From assembly GCF_028867965.1 (NCBI RefSeq), contig NZ_JAPQNT010000004.1, positions 124,001 through 188,000 on the forward strand: a stretch of 64,000 nucleotides of DNA, read 5' to 3'. This document shows, piece after piece, positions 28,901-37,011 of this stretch; within the stretch, counting starts at the first letter, position 1, and each line of letters begins with the position of its first letter. Position numbers and translations under genes: made by a program. The DNA is from Flavobacterium sp. SUN046. GTDB lineage: Bacteria; Bacteroidota; Bacteroidia; Flavobacteriales; Flavobacteriaceae. Below the pieces are notes generated by a model, which searched no databases, was not told the origin of the DNA, and saw only the letters and a list, made by a program, of their open reading frames with translations.

Positions 28901-30178
28901 ATGAGTATTAAAATAGGAATAATAGGATTAGGTTACGTTGGTTTGCCATTGGCAAGACTTTTTGCAACAAAATATCCTGTAGTCGGATTTGATATCAATC
29001 AAAATAGAGTGAATCAATTGAACCTAGGTATTGATGATACTCTAGAAGTTGATGAGCAAACGCTAAAAGCGGTATTAATAAATAAGCCGTTAGAAAAAAA
29101 TGGACTTTACTGCTCAACAAATCTTGATGATATTGCAGCCTGTAATTATTACATTGTAACTGTTCCAACACCTGTTGATAAAAATAATCGTCCTGATTTA
29201 ACGCCATTATACAAATCAAGCGAAACGGTTGGTAAAGTTTTGAAAAAAGGTGATATTGTAGTATACGAATCTACAGTTTATCCGGGATTAACCGAAGAAG
29301 AATGTGTGCCTGTTTTAGAACGTGTAAGCGGTTTAAAATTCAATGTTGATTTCTTCGCAGGTTATTCTCCAGAACGAATTAATCCCGGAGATAAAGAACA
29401 TACGGTTGATAAAATTCTAAAAATTACAGCAGGTTCAACGCCTGAAATCGGAATAAAAGTTAACGAACTTTACGCTTCTGTAATTACAGCTGGTACTCAT
29501 TTAGCACCTTCTATAAAAGTTGCTGAAGCTGCCAAAGTGATTGAAAATGCTCAACGAGATATCAATATTGCTTTTGTTAATGAACTAGCCAAAATTTTTA
29601 ATATTCTTGAAATAGATACACATGCAGTTTTAGAAGCAGCTGGTACAAAATGGAATTTTCTAAATTTTAAACCAGGTTTAGTTGGTGGTCATTGCATCGG
29701 AGTTGATCCGTATTATTTAGCTCAAAAAGCGCAAGAAGCTGGCTATCATCCTGAAATTATTCTTGCTGGAAGAAGACTTAACGATAGCATGGGCGAATAT
29801 GTTGCCTCTAGAATTGTGAAGTTACTGATTAAAAAAGGTATTCCAGTGAACCATTCAAAGTTGCTAATGCTCGGAATTACTTTTAAAGAAAATTGTCCCG
29901 ATGTTAGAAATACTAAAATAGTTGATGTTATTGCAGCTTTGAAAGACTACGGAATTGAAGTAACAATCTACGATCCATGGGCAAATCCTAAAGAAGTGCA
30001 GCACGAATACAATTTAATTACTGCCGATACACTTCCAAATCAAAAATTTGATACTATCGTTTTAGGTGTTTCTCACAACGAATTTTTAGATCTCGATTTA
30101 GAACAATTTAAGAATAATAATTCTGTGGTTTATGATGTTAAAGGTGTTTTAAAATCTAAAATTGACGGAAAATTATAA
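28901..30178 (+). CDS. Nucleotide-sugar dehydrogenase, WbpO/TviB type
   Basis: 425 residues of the UDP-glucose/GDP-mannose dehydrogenase family. IGIIGLGYVGLPLARLFATKY opens the NAD domain, VPTPVDKNNRPDLTPL lies near 90, YSPERINPGD near 150, and the catalytic Cys near 265 in VGGHCIGVDPYYLA. These features fit enzymes that oxidise UDP-GalNAc or UDP-GlcNAc at C6 (Vi antigen TviB, WbpO). With the 26502 epimerase this gives a plausible UDP-GalNAcA route. The ManNAc-specific WecC type cannot be fully excluded. Confidence 0.87.
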   Translation: MSIKIGIIGLGYVGLPLARLFATKYPVVGFDINQNRVNQLNLGIDDTLEVDEQTLKAVLINKPLEKNGLYCSTNLDDIAACNYYIVTVPTPVDKNNRPDLTPLYKSSETVGKVLKKGDIVVYESTVYPGLTEEECVPVLERVSGLKFNVDFFAGYSPERINPGDKEHTVDKILKITAGSTPEIGIKVNELYASVITAGTHLAPSIKVAEAAKVIENAQRDINIAFVNELAKIFNILEIDTHAVLEAAGTKWNFLNFKPGLVGGHCIGVDPYYLAQKAQEAGYHPEIILAGRRLNDSMGEYVASRIVKLLIKKGIPVNHSKLLMLGITFKENCPDVRNTKIVDVIAALKDYGIEVTIYDPWANPKEVQHEYNLITADTLPNQKFDTIVLGVSHNEFLDLDLEQFKNNNSVVYDVKGVLKSKIDGKL

Positions 30179-30202
30179 TACTGAAATTAATTCAGCATAA
30201 AT

Positions 30203-31252
30203 ATGAAAAAAATAGTTATTACTGGAGGCGCAGGTTTTATTGGTTCACATGTTGTAAGACTTTTTGTGAATAAATATCCTAATTGCCAAATTTTTAATTT
30301 AGATGCTTTAACCTACGCAGGTAATCTTGAAAATATTGCAGATATTCAAGATGCTCCGAATTATACTTTCATAAAAGGCGATATTGTCGATGCCGATTTT
30401 ATAAATGATTTGTTTCAAAAACATCAATTTGATGGTGTTTTACATTTGGCTGCCGAGTCGCATGTTGATCGTTCAATTACTGATCCGTTAAGTTTTGTAA
30501 AGACGAACGTTATTGGAACAATGAATTTGTTAAATGCAGCAAAAACCATTTGGAAAGATAATTTCGAAGGGAAACGTTTTTATCATATTTCTACCGATGA
30601 GGTTTACGGTTCGTTAGGAGCAGAAGGACTTTTTACAGAAACAACATCTTACGATCCTAATTCTCCTTACTCTGCTTCTAAAGCCAGTTCCGACCATTTT
30701 GTGCGCGCTTATGGAGAAACTTATGGATTGCCTTATGTAATTACAAATTGCTCTAATAACTACGGACCAAATCATTTTCCAGAGAAATTGATTCCGTTAT
30801 TCATAAATAATATTATCAATAACAAGCCTTTACCAGTTTATGGCGACGGAAAATACACACGAGATTGGCTATTTGTAGAAGATCATGCAGTTGCTATTGA
30901 TTTGGTTTTTCATAAAGGTAAAAACCATGAAACCTACAATATTGGCGGATTCAACGAATGGCAAAATATTGATTTAGTTAAATTGTTATGCCAACAAATG
31001 AATAAAAAGTTAGGTCGTGAAGAAGGCGAATCTGAAAAGTTGATTACTTACGTTAAAGACAGACCAGGACACGATTTAAGATATGCCATTGATGCTTCCA
31101 AAATCAATAAAGAATTGGGTTGGAAACCGTCTGTAACATTTGAGCAAGGACTTGAACGAACTATCGATTGGTACTTGTCTAACGAAGACTGGCTTAAAAA
31201 TGTTACGTCAGGAAATTATCAAAAATATTATGATAATCAATACAGTAATTAA
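30203..31252 (+). CDS. rfbB: dTDP-glucose 4,6-dehydratase
   Basis: 349-residue extended SDR. It has [15 protein letters not shown] near 7, LAAESHVDRSI near 83, the catalytic STDEVYGSLG near 130, YSASKASSDHFVRAY near 160, and NNYGPNHFPEKLIPLFI. It converts dTDP-glucose to dTDP-4-keto-6-deoxyglucose. rfbA, rfbC and rfbD were not seen in the window, so dTDP-glucose synthesis must come from elsewhere. The product may feed the aminotransferase/acetyltransferase pair at 35293-37010 rather than rhamnose. It is the last gene before a terminator. Confidence 0.93.
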   Translation: MKKIVITGGAGFIGSHVVRLFVNKYPNCQIFNLDALTYAGNLENIADIQDAPNYTFIKGDIVDADFINDLFQKHQFDGVLHLAAESHVDRSITDPLSFVKTNVIGTMNLLNAAKTIWKDNFEGKRFYHISTDEVYGSLGAEGLFTETTSYDPNSPYSASKASSDHFVRAYGETYGLPYVITNCSNNYGPNHFPEKLIPLFINNIINNKPLPVYGDGKYTRDWLFVEDHAVAIDLVFHKGKNHETYNIGGFNEWQNIDLVKLLCQQMNKKLGREEGESEKLITYVKDRPGHDLRYAIDASKINKELGWKPSVTFEQGLERTIDWYLSNEDWLKNVTSGNYQKYYDNQYSN

Positions 31253-31264
31253 CATAAATTAATT

Positions 31265-31291
31265 AAAGTCGCTTAGTAAGCGACTTTTTTT
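31265..31291 (+). terminator. Rho-independent terminator ending the nucleotide-sugar block
   Basis: A 10-bp stem, AAAGTCGCTT (31265-31274) with AAGCGACTTT (31278-31287), a 3-base loop and a T-run. It splits the polysaccharide locus into two transcription blocks. Confidence 0.88.
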
Positions 31292-31329
31292 AGGCATTTT
31301 TTTCTTTTTAACTCTTAAATATTTAATAA

Positions 31330-31360
31330 TTTGCATATTAAAAATAAATGAGTACTTTTG
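31330..31360 (+). promoter_or_regulatory. Predicted promoter of the second polysaccharide operon
   Basis: TTTG at 31330-31333 and TACTTTTG at 31353-31360, 19 bases apart, are an excellent fit to the Bacteroidetes consensus. The leader to the ATG at 31386 is about 20 bases. This is the only strong promoter seen ahead of the roughly 29 kb of closely packed genes that follow. Confidence 0.75.
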
Positions 31361-31366
31361 TTACTC
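31350..31366. promoter_or_regulatory. Inverted repeat over the -7 box, possible operator
   Basis: GAGTA (31350-31354) and TACTC (31362-31366) are perfect complements around CTTTTGT, so the repeat encloses the -7 element. The first gene of the operon encodes a winged-helix protein, which makes autoregulation at this site a reasonable guess. Five-base arms are short, so chance cannot be excluded. Confidence 0.35.
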
Positions 31367-31385
31367 GTTATTGATATAACTTGCT

Positions 31386-31916
31386 ATGCTAGAAACGCTT
31401 ATTACTTCTAAAACACGTATTAGAATTTTGGTAAAATTTTTTATCAATGCTGCCAATAATGGACATTTGCGTGGATTAGCCGAAGAAATGAACGAGTCAA
31501 CTAACGCAATAAGAAAGGAATTAAACAATCTTTCTGAAGCTGGTTATCTTGAAAAAAAAGCCAATCAAAATAGAGTTTCCTACAAAGCCAACATTCATCA
31601 TCCGTTATTTAAAACATTACAAAAAATTGTGTTTCAACATTTAGGTTTGGATGCCATAATTGATATGATTTTGGATCGAATGGGAGCTGTTCAACAAATA
31701 GTTGTGTTAGGTGATTATGCCAACGGAATAGATTCTGGAGTAATTGAAGTCCTAATTATTGGTCAGGAATTAAATGAAAATTACATTGAACAATTGGCAA
31801 TTAAAATAGAAGCAGAAATTAAAAGAAAGGTTATTTTTAAACTTCAAAAAGAGCTATCTACAACAGGATTACTCATTTTTGAAGCTTATGAATTAATAAA
31901 TAAACCAAAATTATGA
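31386..31916 (+). CDS. Winged-helix regulator with degenerate nucleotidyltransferase-like domain
   Basis: 176 residues. Residues 1-75 form a winged helix-turn-helix (TKTRIRILVKFF, GHLRGLAEEMNESTNAIRKELNNL as helices 2-3, then a wing with AGYLEKKANQNRVSYKAN). Residues about 95-165 resemble the minimal nucleotidyltransferase fold: VVLGDYANGIDSGVIEVLIIG aligns with GSYARGEDS-D-I-D-type motifs, but the two metal-binding Asp are Val and Glu here, so catalysis is unlikely. The stop overlaps the wzm start (ATGA). It probably regulates this operon, the identity of the signal being unknown. Confidence 0.75.
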   Translation: MLETLITSKTRIRILVKFFINAANNGHLRGLAEEMNESTNAIRKELNNLSEAGYLEKKANQNRVSYKANIHHPLFKTLQKIVFQHLGLDAIIDMILDRMGAVQQIVVLGDYANGIDSGVIEVLIIGQELNENYIEQLAIKIEAEIKRKVIFKLQKELSTTGLLIFEAYELINKPKL

Positions 31917-32764
31917 GTGATAATAAACAAGTATGGACCGAAGAAATAAAAGCGGAAAGTTCATTACTATCAATAAACTTTGTTGAAATTTGGCAGTATA
32001 GAGATTTACTTTTAATGCTGTTAAAAAGAGACTTTATTACTTTTTACAAACAAACAATCCTCGGACCACTATGGTTTTTTGTTCAGCCAATTCTAACTTC
32101 ATTAATCTATGTTGTTTTGTTTGGGCAAGTAGCTAAATTATCTACGGACAATTTGCCACAAATGGCATTTTATTTATCAGGAATTACTATTTGGAATTAT
32201 TTTGCCGATGTATTGGTTAAAACTTCTTCTGTTTTTCAGAGTAACGCGTCAATTTTTGGAAAAGTATATTTTCCGAGATTGATTATGCCTTTGTCAATTG
32301 TATTCTCAGGATTATTGAAATTTGTAATTCAATTTGCATTATTTGTTGCAGTTGTTTTGTATTACACCTTTGTTAGAGAAAGTATTCATCCTAATTTATG
32401 GGTATTGATGACGCCAGTCTTAATTTTATTGATGGCTGCATTTGCGCTTGGTTTAGGAATGATATTTTCATCACTAACAACTAAATATAAAGATTTGAAT
32501 TTTCTATTAGCATTCGGAATTCAACTTTATATGTATGCCACTCCAGTAATATATCCAATATCGGCGATGCCTGATAAATACAGATGGTTAATAAATGCAA
32601 ATCCGTTAACCGGAATATTCGAATGTTTTAGATATGGTTATTTGGGTTCGGGACATTTTGAACCTTCCAGCTTAATTTTTAGTGCTGTTTTTATAGCTTT
32701 TTTATTAATGATTGGAGTAATAATTTTCAATAAAGTTGAAAAAAGTTTCATGGATACTGTTTAA
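31913..32764 (+). CDS. ABC-2 type polysaccharide export permease (Wzm-like)
   Basis: 283 residues with six predicted membrane helices and a cytoplasmic N-terminus. LLMLLKRDFITFYKQTILGPL followed by WFFVQPILTSLIYVVLFG is the family signature; FALGLGMIFSSLTTKYKDLNF and YATPVIYPISAMPDKYRW occur further on. It forms the inner-membrane channel that flips undecaprenyl-linked polysaccharide, driven by the ATPase encoded next (3-base gap). It overlaps the regulator by four bases, implying coupled translation. Confidence 0.92.
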   Translation: MSDNKQVWTEEIKAESSLLSINFVEIWQYRDLLLMLLKRDFITFYKQTILGPLWFFVQPILTSLIYVVLFGQVAKLSTDNLPQMAFYLSGITIWNYFADVLVKTSSVFQSNASIFGKVYFPRLIMPLSIVFSGLLKFVIQFALFVAVVLYYTFVRESIHPNLWVLMTPVLILLMAAFALGLGMIFSSLTTKYKDLNFLLAFGIQLYMYATPVIYPISAMPDKYRWLINANPLTGIFECFRYGYLGSGHFEPSSLIFSAVFIAFLLMIGVIIFNKVEKSFMDTV

Positions 32765-32767
32765 ATT

Positions 32768-34027
32768 ATGAAAAATCTAGCAATAAAGGCCGAAAATATT
32801 TCCAAACAATACCGACTTGGTGAAGTTGGAACAGGAACATTAACCCACGATTTGAATCGTTTTTGGAGTAAAGTTCGCGGAAAAGAAGATCCTTATTTAA
32901 AAATAGGAGAATCTAATGATAGAAGTTCTAAAGGCACAAGTGATTATGTTTGGTCTTTGCGTGATATTAATTTTGAAGTTGAAGCAGGTGAAGCGGTTGG
33001 AATAATTGGTCGAAATGGTGCCGGAAAAAGTACTTTATTAAAACTATTAAGCAAAGTTACCAAACCAACAACTGGAAATTTTAAAGTTAACGGACGAATA
33101 GCATCACTTCTTGAGGTTGGAACCGGTTTTAATCCAGAAATGACTGGTCGTGAAAATATTTATCTAAACGGTGCCATATTAGGAATGCGACGCGCAGAAA
33201 TCACCAAAAAATTTGATGAAATTGTTGCCTTTTCAGGCGTTGATCGTTATATAGATACACCAGTAAAAAGATATTCTTCAGGAATGTATGTTCGTTTGGC
33301 TTTTGCTGTAGCGGCTCATTTAGAAAGTGAAATTCTTATCGTAGATGAAGTTTTGGCCGTTGGTGATGCCGAGTTTCAAAAGAAATGTCTAGGCAAAATG
33401 GGAGATGTTTCTAAAAGTGAAGGAAGAACTGTTTTATTTGTTAGTCATAATATGGCAGCAGTAAAAGCCTTATGTACAAAAGGTATTGTTCTTGAAAACG
33501 GACTTTTAAAATTTGAAGGTTTTGCGCAACAAGCACTAGATATTTATAATTCGGAATCTTCAAATACCGATTCAAAAATTTTCTGGGATTTTGAAAATGC
33601 ACCTGGAAATGCTAATGCTAAAATTACAGCAGTTGAACTTAAAACTAAAGATAATTTTTTCACAATCGAGAAAGATTTTGAACTAGAAGTTACCTTTGTT
33701 AACGTTGTTGTAAATCAAACGCTAAATGTTTCTATTTCAATTCATGATGATAAAGAAGTGTATGTTTTATCTTCTCCTAATTTAAAAAGAGAGCAATTTG
33801 AAAAAGGAACTTTTAAAAGTGTTTGTAAAATACCTAAAAATTTACTGAACAAAGGAGTTTACTTTTTTAGTGTGTTGCTAGTTGGTAACAATTATGAAAT
33901 TATAACGCAATTAGATAAGATTGTTGCTGTTGATGTGGATGAAGAAGGACTTTATAGAGAAAATTATTACGGATATTGGGCAGGTGCTGTAAGACCATAT
34001 CTTGAATGGACAAACTCTAAAATGTAA
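32768..34027 (+). CDS. ABC exporter ATPase with carbohydrate-binding C-terminal domain (Wzt-like)
   Basis: 419 residues. The nucleotide-binding domain has Walker A GIIGRNGAGKSTLLKLLSK near 78, the loop LEVGTGFNPEMTGRENIYLNG, ABC signature YSSGMYVRLAFAVAAHLE near 172 and Walker B ILIVDEVLAVGDAEF near 197. After about residue 265 a beta-rich Wzt_C-type domain follows (ELKTKDNFFTIEKDFELEVTF). In Wzt proteins that domain recognises the terminal cap of the chain. It pairs with the permease upstream. Confidence 0.92.
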   Translation: MKNLAIKAENISKQYRLGEVGTGTLTHDLNRFWSKVRGKEDPYLKIGESNDRSSKGTSDYVWSLRDINFEVEAGEAVGIIGRNGAGKSTLLKLLSKVTKPTTGNFKVNGRIASLLEVGTGFNPEMTGRENIYLNGAILGMRRAEITKKFDEIVAFSGVDRYIDTPVKRYSSGMYVRLAFAVAAHLESEILIVDEVLAVGDAEFQKKCLGKMGDVSKSEGRTVLFVSHNMAAVKALCTKGIVLENGLLKFEGFAQQALDIYNSESSNTDSKIFWDFENAPGNANAKITAVELKTKDNFFTIEKDFELEVTFVNVVVNQTLNVSISIHDDKEVYVLSSPNLKREQFEKGTFKSVCKIPKNLLNKGVYFFSVLLVGNNYEIITQLDKIVAVDVDEEGLYRENYYGYWAGAVRPYLEWTNSKM

Positions 34028-34053
34028 ACCAAATAGTTAATTCTAAAATGTAA
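34016..34053 (+). repeat. 12-bp direct repeat at the 3' end of the Wzt-like gene
   Basis: TCTAAAATGTAA occurs at 34016-34027 (the last codons and stop of the ATPase gene) and again at 34042-34053 in the spacer, ending 7 bases before the TTG start of the next gene. It looks like a small local duplication. Confidence 0.7.
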
Positions 34054-34060
34054 TTTATAA

Positions 34061-35296
34061 TTGAATTTTTCTAAATACATAGTCACTTTTAAAAAGCAGA
34101 TTAAAGCTATCATTCATTTAGCTTTAGGCAAGAAATCTATTTATTACAAAGGTTTAAAAAAATATGATTTGATAATTTATGATGATATTTTTCCGCATCC
34201 GGTTTCAGGTTTTAGAACAGAAGAATATGAGGTTTTATTAAAATCTTTTCCGAATTCTAAATTAATTACAATTCCGAGTGCTTACAAAATAGTTAAAACA
34301 CCTCAAGAATTACATAAAGTGCATATTGCTAGGTTTAGTAAAGAGCATCCATCAATAAAACATAAAATTACAGTCCAAAAAAGATTCAACTCTATTAATG
34401 CAAAATTGTTTTATTGTGTTTTCTTAAATAACATTTTCAAATTTGTAGAATTACTCGAAAAGAAAAATATCCGTTTTGCATTTACACTATATCCTGGAGG
34501 CGGTTTTCAGATGAACGACAGCAATAGCGATGCTAATTTAAAAAGAGTGTTGTCTTCGCCAATGTTCGAAAAAGTATTAGTCACACAAAAAGTTACTAGA
34601 GATTATTTGTTAAAAAATAATTTTTGTAGTGAAGATAAAATCGAATTTATTTTTGGTGGAGTTGTACCACAAAAGTCGTTAATTAAAAATTTATCCAATA
34701 AAAAATATTATTCAAAAGAAAAAACCACACTTGATATTTGTTTTTGCGCTGGAAAATATATGCCAAAAGGTCTAGATAAAGGTTATGATGTATTTATTGA
34801 ATTAGCTCATTTACTGCATGAAAAATATAGTTTCATTAATTTTCATATCATTGGCGGATTTGATGAAACCGATATTGATGTTAGTAAAATTAAACAAAAC
34901 ACCACTTTTTACGGTTACCAAAAATTTGAAGATTTAGAAAAAATATTCAATACAATAGATATTATTATTTCACCTAATAAACCTTTTCTACTTGGTAAAG
35001 GAGCTTTCGATGGATTTCCTTTAGGAACAGTTGTAGAAGCCGCACTAAATGGCGTTTTGGTTTTATTAAGTGATAGCTTACAACAAAATGATACATTTGT
35101 AGATAAAACAGAAGTTATTATTATTGAAAACAATAGCGATAGAATCGAAAAAATCATCAGTGATTTAATCCAAAATCCAGAACAAATTTCTAAAATTGCC
35201 AAAAAGGGTACTGTAAAGTTTCAAGAAGTATATTCTAATGATTTTCAAATGAAACCAAGAATTGAACTTTTAAAAAATTGCATAAGTAAGTCATGA
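34061..35296 (+). CDS. Glycosyltransferase, GT-B fold, family 4-like
   Basis: 411 residues. The start is TTG at 34061: a stop codon lies immediately upstream in frame (34058-34060), and the first internal ATG is near residue 152, inside the fold. The C-terminal half has TTLDICFCAGKYMPKGLDKGYDVFI, FHIIGGFDE, TTFYGYQKFEDLEKIF and a GFPLGTVVEAALNGVLVLLSD segment in the place of the usual EGFP..EAMA donor-binding motif. The N-terminal half is divergent. The linkage formed is unknown. It overlaps the aminotransferase gene by four bases (ATGA). Confidence 0.75.
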   Translation: MNFSKYIVTFKKQIKAIIHLALGKKSIYYKGLKKYDLIIYDDIFPHPVSGFRTEEYEVLLKSFPNSKLITIPSAYKIVKTPQELHKVHIARFSKEHPSIKHKITVQKRFNSINAKLFYCVFLNNIFKFVELLEKKNIRFAFTLYPGGGFQMNDSNSDANLKRVLSSPMFEKVLVTQKVTRDYLLKNNFCSEDKIEFIFGGVVPQKSLIKNLSNKKYYSKEKTTLDICFCAGKYMPKGLDKGYDVFIELAHLLHEKYSFINFHIIGGFDETDIDVSKIKQNTTFYGYQKFEDLEKIFNTIDIIISPNKPFLLGKGAFDGFPLGTVVEAALNGVLVLLSDSLQQNDTFVDKTEVIIIENNSDRIEKIISDLIQNPEQISKIAKKGTVKFQEVYSNDFQMKPRIELLKNCISKS

Positions 35297-36369
35297 TAAA
35301 CGTAACAAAAACATTTTTGCCACCAATTGATGAATATCAAAACTTAGTGCAACGCGCTTGGAAAAAAGAGTGGTTGACCAATAGAGGTGAATTGGTGTTA
35401 GAATTAGAACATAAACTAAAAGAATATTTGAATGTTTCTAACATTATTATTATGAATAACGGAACCATTCCTATTCAAATAGCTTTGAATATTTTAGGTG
35501 AAAAAGGTGAAATTATTACAACGCCTTTTAGTTATGTAGCTACAACTTCATCTATTGTATGGGAACATTGCACACCTGTTTTTGTTGATATAAACGAAGA
35601 TTATTTAACAATAGACGAAACTAAAATTGAAGCTGCAATTACTTCTAAAACTACTTGCATTTTAGCCACTCACGTTTTTGGAAATCCTTGTAATATTGAG
35701 GCAATTCAAGAAATAGCAATGAAGCATAATTTAAAAGTTATTTATGATGCAGCACATTCTTTTGGTGTTACTTACAAAGGAAAGTCTATTTTTGATTATG
35801 GTGATGTAAGTACCTGCAGTTTTCATGCAACTAAATTATTTCATACAGCCGAAGGTGGTGCGATTTTTTGTAATGATATCGAATTAAATCATAAATTATT
35901 TTACAGCCATAATTTCGGACATAACGGACCATTAGATTTTCATGGAGTTGGTATTAATGGAAAAATTTCAGAATTGCAAGCCGCAATGGGTTTGGCAGTG
36001 TTTCCTTACATGTCTAAAATAATAAATGAACGTAAAGAAGTAGTCGAGAATTATCAGTTAAATTTAGACTTTTTAAAATTAAAAGAATTTCAAATTCGAC
36101 CAGAGACACAATGGAACTATAGCTATTATCCAGTTGTTTTTGAAGATGAAACTACCTTACTTAAAGTTCAAAAGTCACTAAATGAGTCTGAAATATTTCC
36201 AAGAAGATATTTTTATCCATCATTAAACACAATTCCGTATGCCAACGGAAATTCAATGCCAATTTCAGAGCGTATTGCATCAAGAGTATTATGTTTGCCG
36301 CTATATGCCGGGTTAAGTAAAGAAGATACCCATAAAATAATTTCAATTATAAATCAAAGTATATGCTAA
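35293..36369 (+). CDS. DegT/DnrJ/EryC1 sugar aminotransferase
   Basis: 358-residue PLP enzyme. It shows WLTNRGELVLELEHKLKEYL near 26, NNGTIPIQIAL near 55, TTPFSYVATTSSIVWEH near 75, DAAHSFGVTYKGKSIFDYGD near 155 and the PLP-binding Lys near 181 in FHATKLFHTAEGGA. Such enzymes aminate 4-keto (or 3-keto) nucleotide sugars. With RfbB upstream and the PglD-like acetyltransferase immediately downstream (7-base overlap), a dTDP-Qui4NAc-type product is plausible. A 3-keto substrate would need an isomerase, which was not seen. Confidence 0.88.
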   Translation: MINVTKTFLPPIDEYQNLVQRAWKKEWLTNRGELVLELEHKLKEYLNVSNIIIMNNGTIPIQIALNILGEKGEIITTPFSYVATTSSIVWEHCTPVFVDINEDYLTIDETKIEAAITSKTTCILATHVFGNPCNIEAIQEIAMKHNLKVIYDAAHSFGVTYKGKSIFDYGDVSTCSFHATKLFHTAEGGAIFCNDIELNHKLFYSHNFGHNGPLDFHGVGINGKISELQAAMGLAVFPYMSKIINERKEVVENYQLNLDFLKLKEFQIRPETQWNYSYYPVVFEDETTLLKVQKSLNESEIFPRRYFYPSLNTIPYANGNSMPISERIASRVLCLPLYAGLSKEDTHKIISIINQSIC

Positions 36370-37010
36370 TAGTAGGAGCCAAAGGTTTTGCAAAAGAAGT
36401 ATTGGAAGTTTTATATCAAAACAATCAATTAGAAGATGTAGTTTTTTATGATGATGTAAATGTTGATGTTCCAAACTTTTTATATGATAAATTTAAAGTT
36501 TTAACCTCATTAGAGCAAGCAGAAGAATATTTTGAAAAAGGTGATAAAAAATTCACCATCGGAATTGGAAATCCTATTTTAAGAAAAAAATTATCAGATA
36601 AATTTTTAAAAATTGGAGGAATTTTTGCATCTACAATAAGTCCTAAAGCAGCAATTGGTAATTTCGGAAACTCAATTGATGCAGGTTGTAATATTATGAC
36701 AGGATGTGTAATTACAAATGATATTGAAATTAAAGAAGGTGTTTTAGTTAATTTAAATTGTACAATTGGACACGATTGCATAATTGGTAATTATGTTGAA
36801 ATGTCACCAGGAGTTCATATTTCAGGAAATTGTAAAATCGAAGATTATTCTGTTTTAGGTACAAATGCAACAGTTTTACCAGGAATTTCTATCGGAAAGA
36901 ATGTAATCGTTGGAGCTGGTTCGGTGGTTACTAAAGATCTTCCAGATAATTGTGTAGCTGTAGGTATTCCAGCCAAAATAATTAAAGAACTCGCACCACT
37001 AGAATTTTAA
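36363..37010 (+). CDS. PglD-like sugar O/N-acetyltransferase (left-handed beta helix)
   Basis: 215 residues. The N-terminal Rossmann-like segment (LIVGAKGFAKEVLEVLYQN) binds nucleotide sugar in this family. From about residue 95 hexapeptide repeats form the acyl-CoA-binding helix (NSIDAGCNIMTGCVITNDIEI, VEMSPGVHISGNCKIED, NATVLPGISIGKNVIVGAGS). The catalytic His is probably in TIGHDCIIGNY near 138. It overlaps the aminotransferase by seven bases, so it most likely acetylates that enzyme's amino sugar. A paralog is at 56848. Confidence 0.87.
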   Translation: MLIVGAKGFAKEVLEVLYQNNQLEDVVFYDDVNVDVPNFLYDKFKVLTSLEQAEEYFEKGDKKFTIGIGNPILRKKLSDKFLKIGGIFASTISPKAAIGNFGNSIDAGCNIMTGCVITNDIEIKEGVLVNLNCTIGHDCIIGNYVEMSPGVHISGNCKIEDYSVLGTNATVLPGISIGKNVIVGAGSVVTKDLPDNCVAVGIPAKIIKELAPLEF

Positions 37011-37011
37011 G

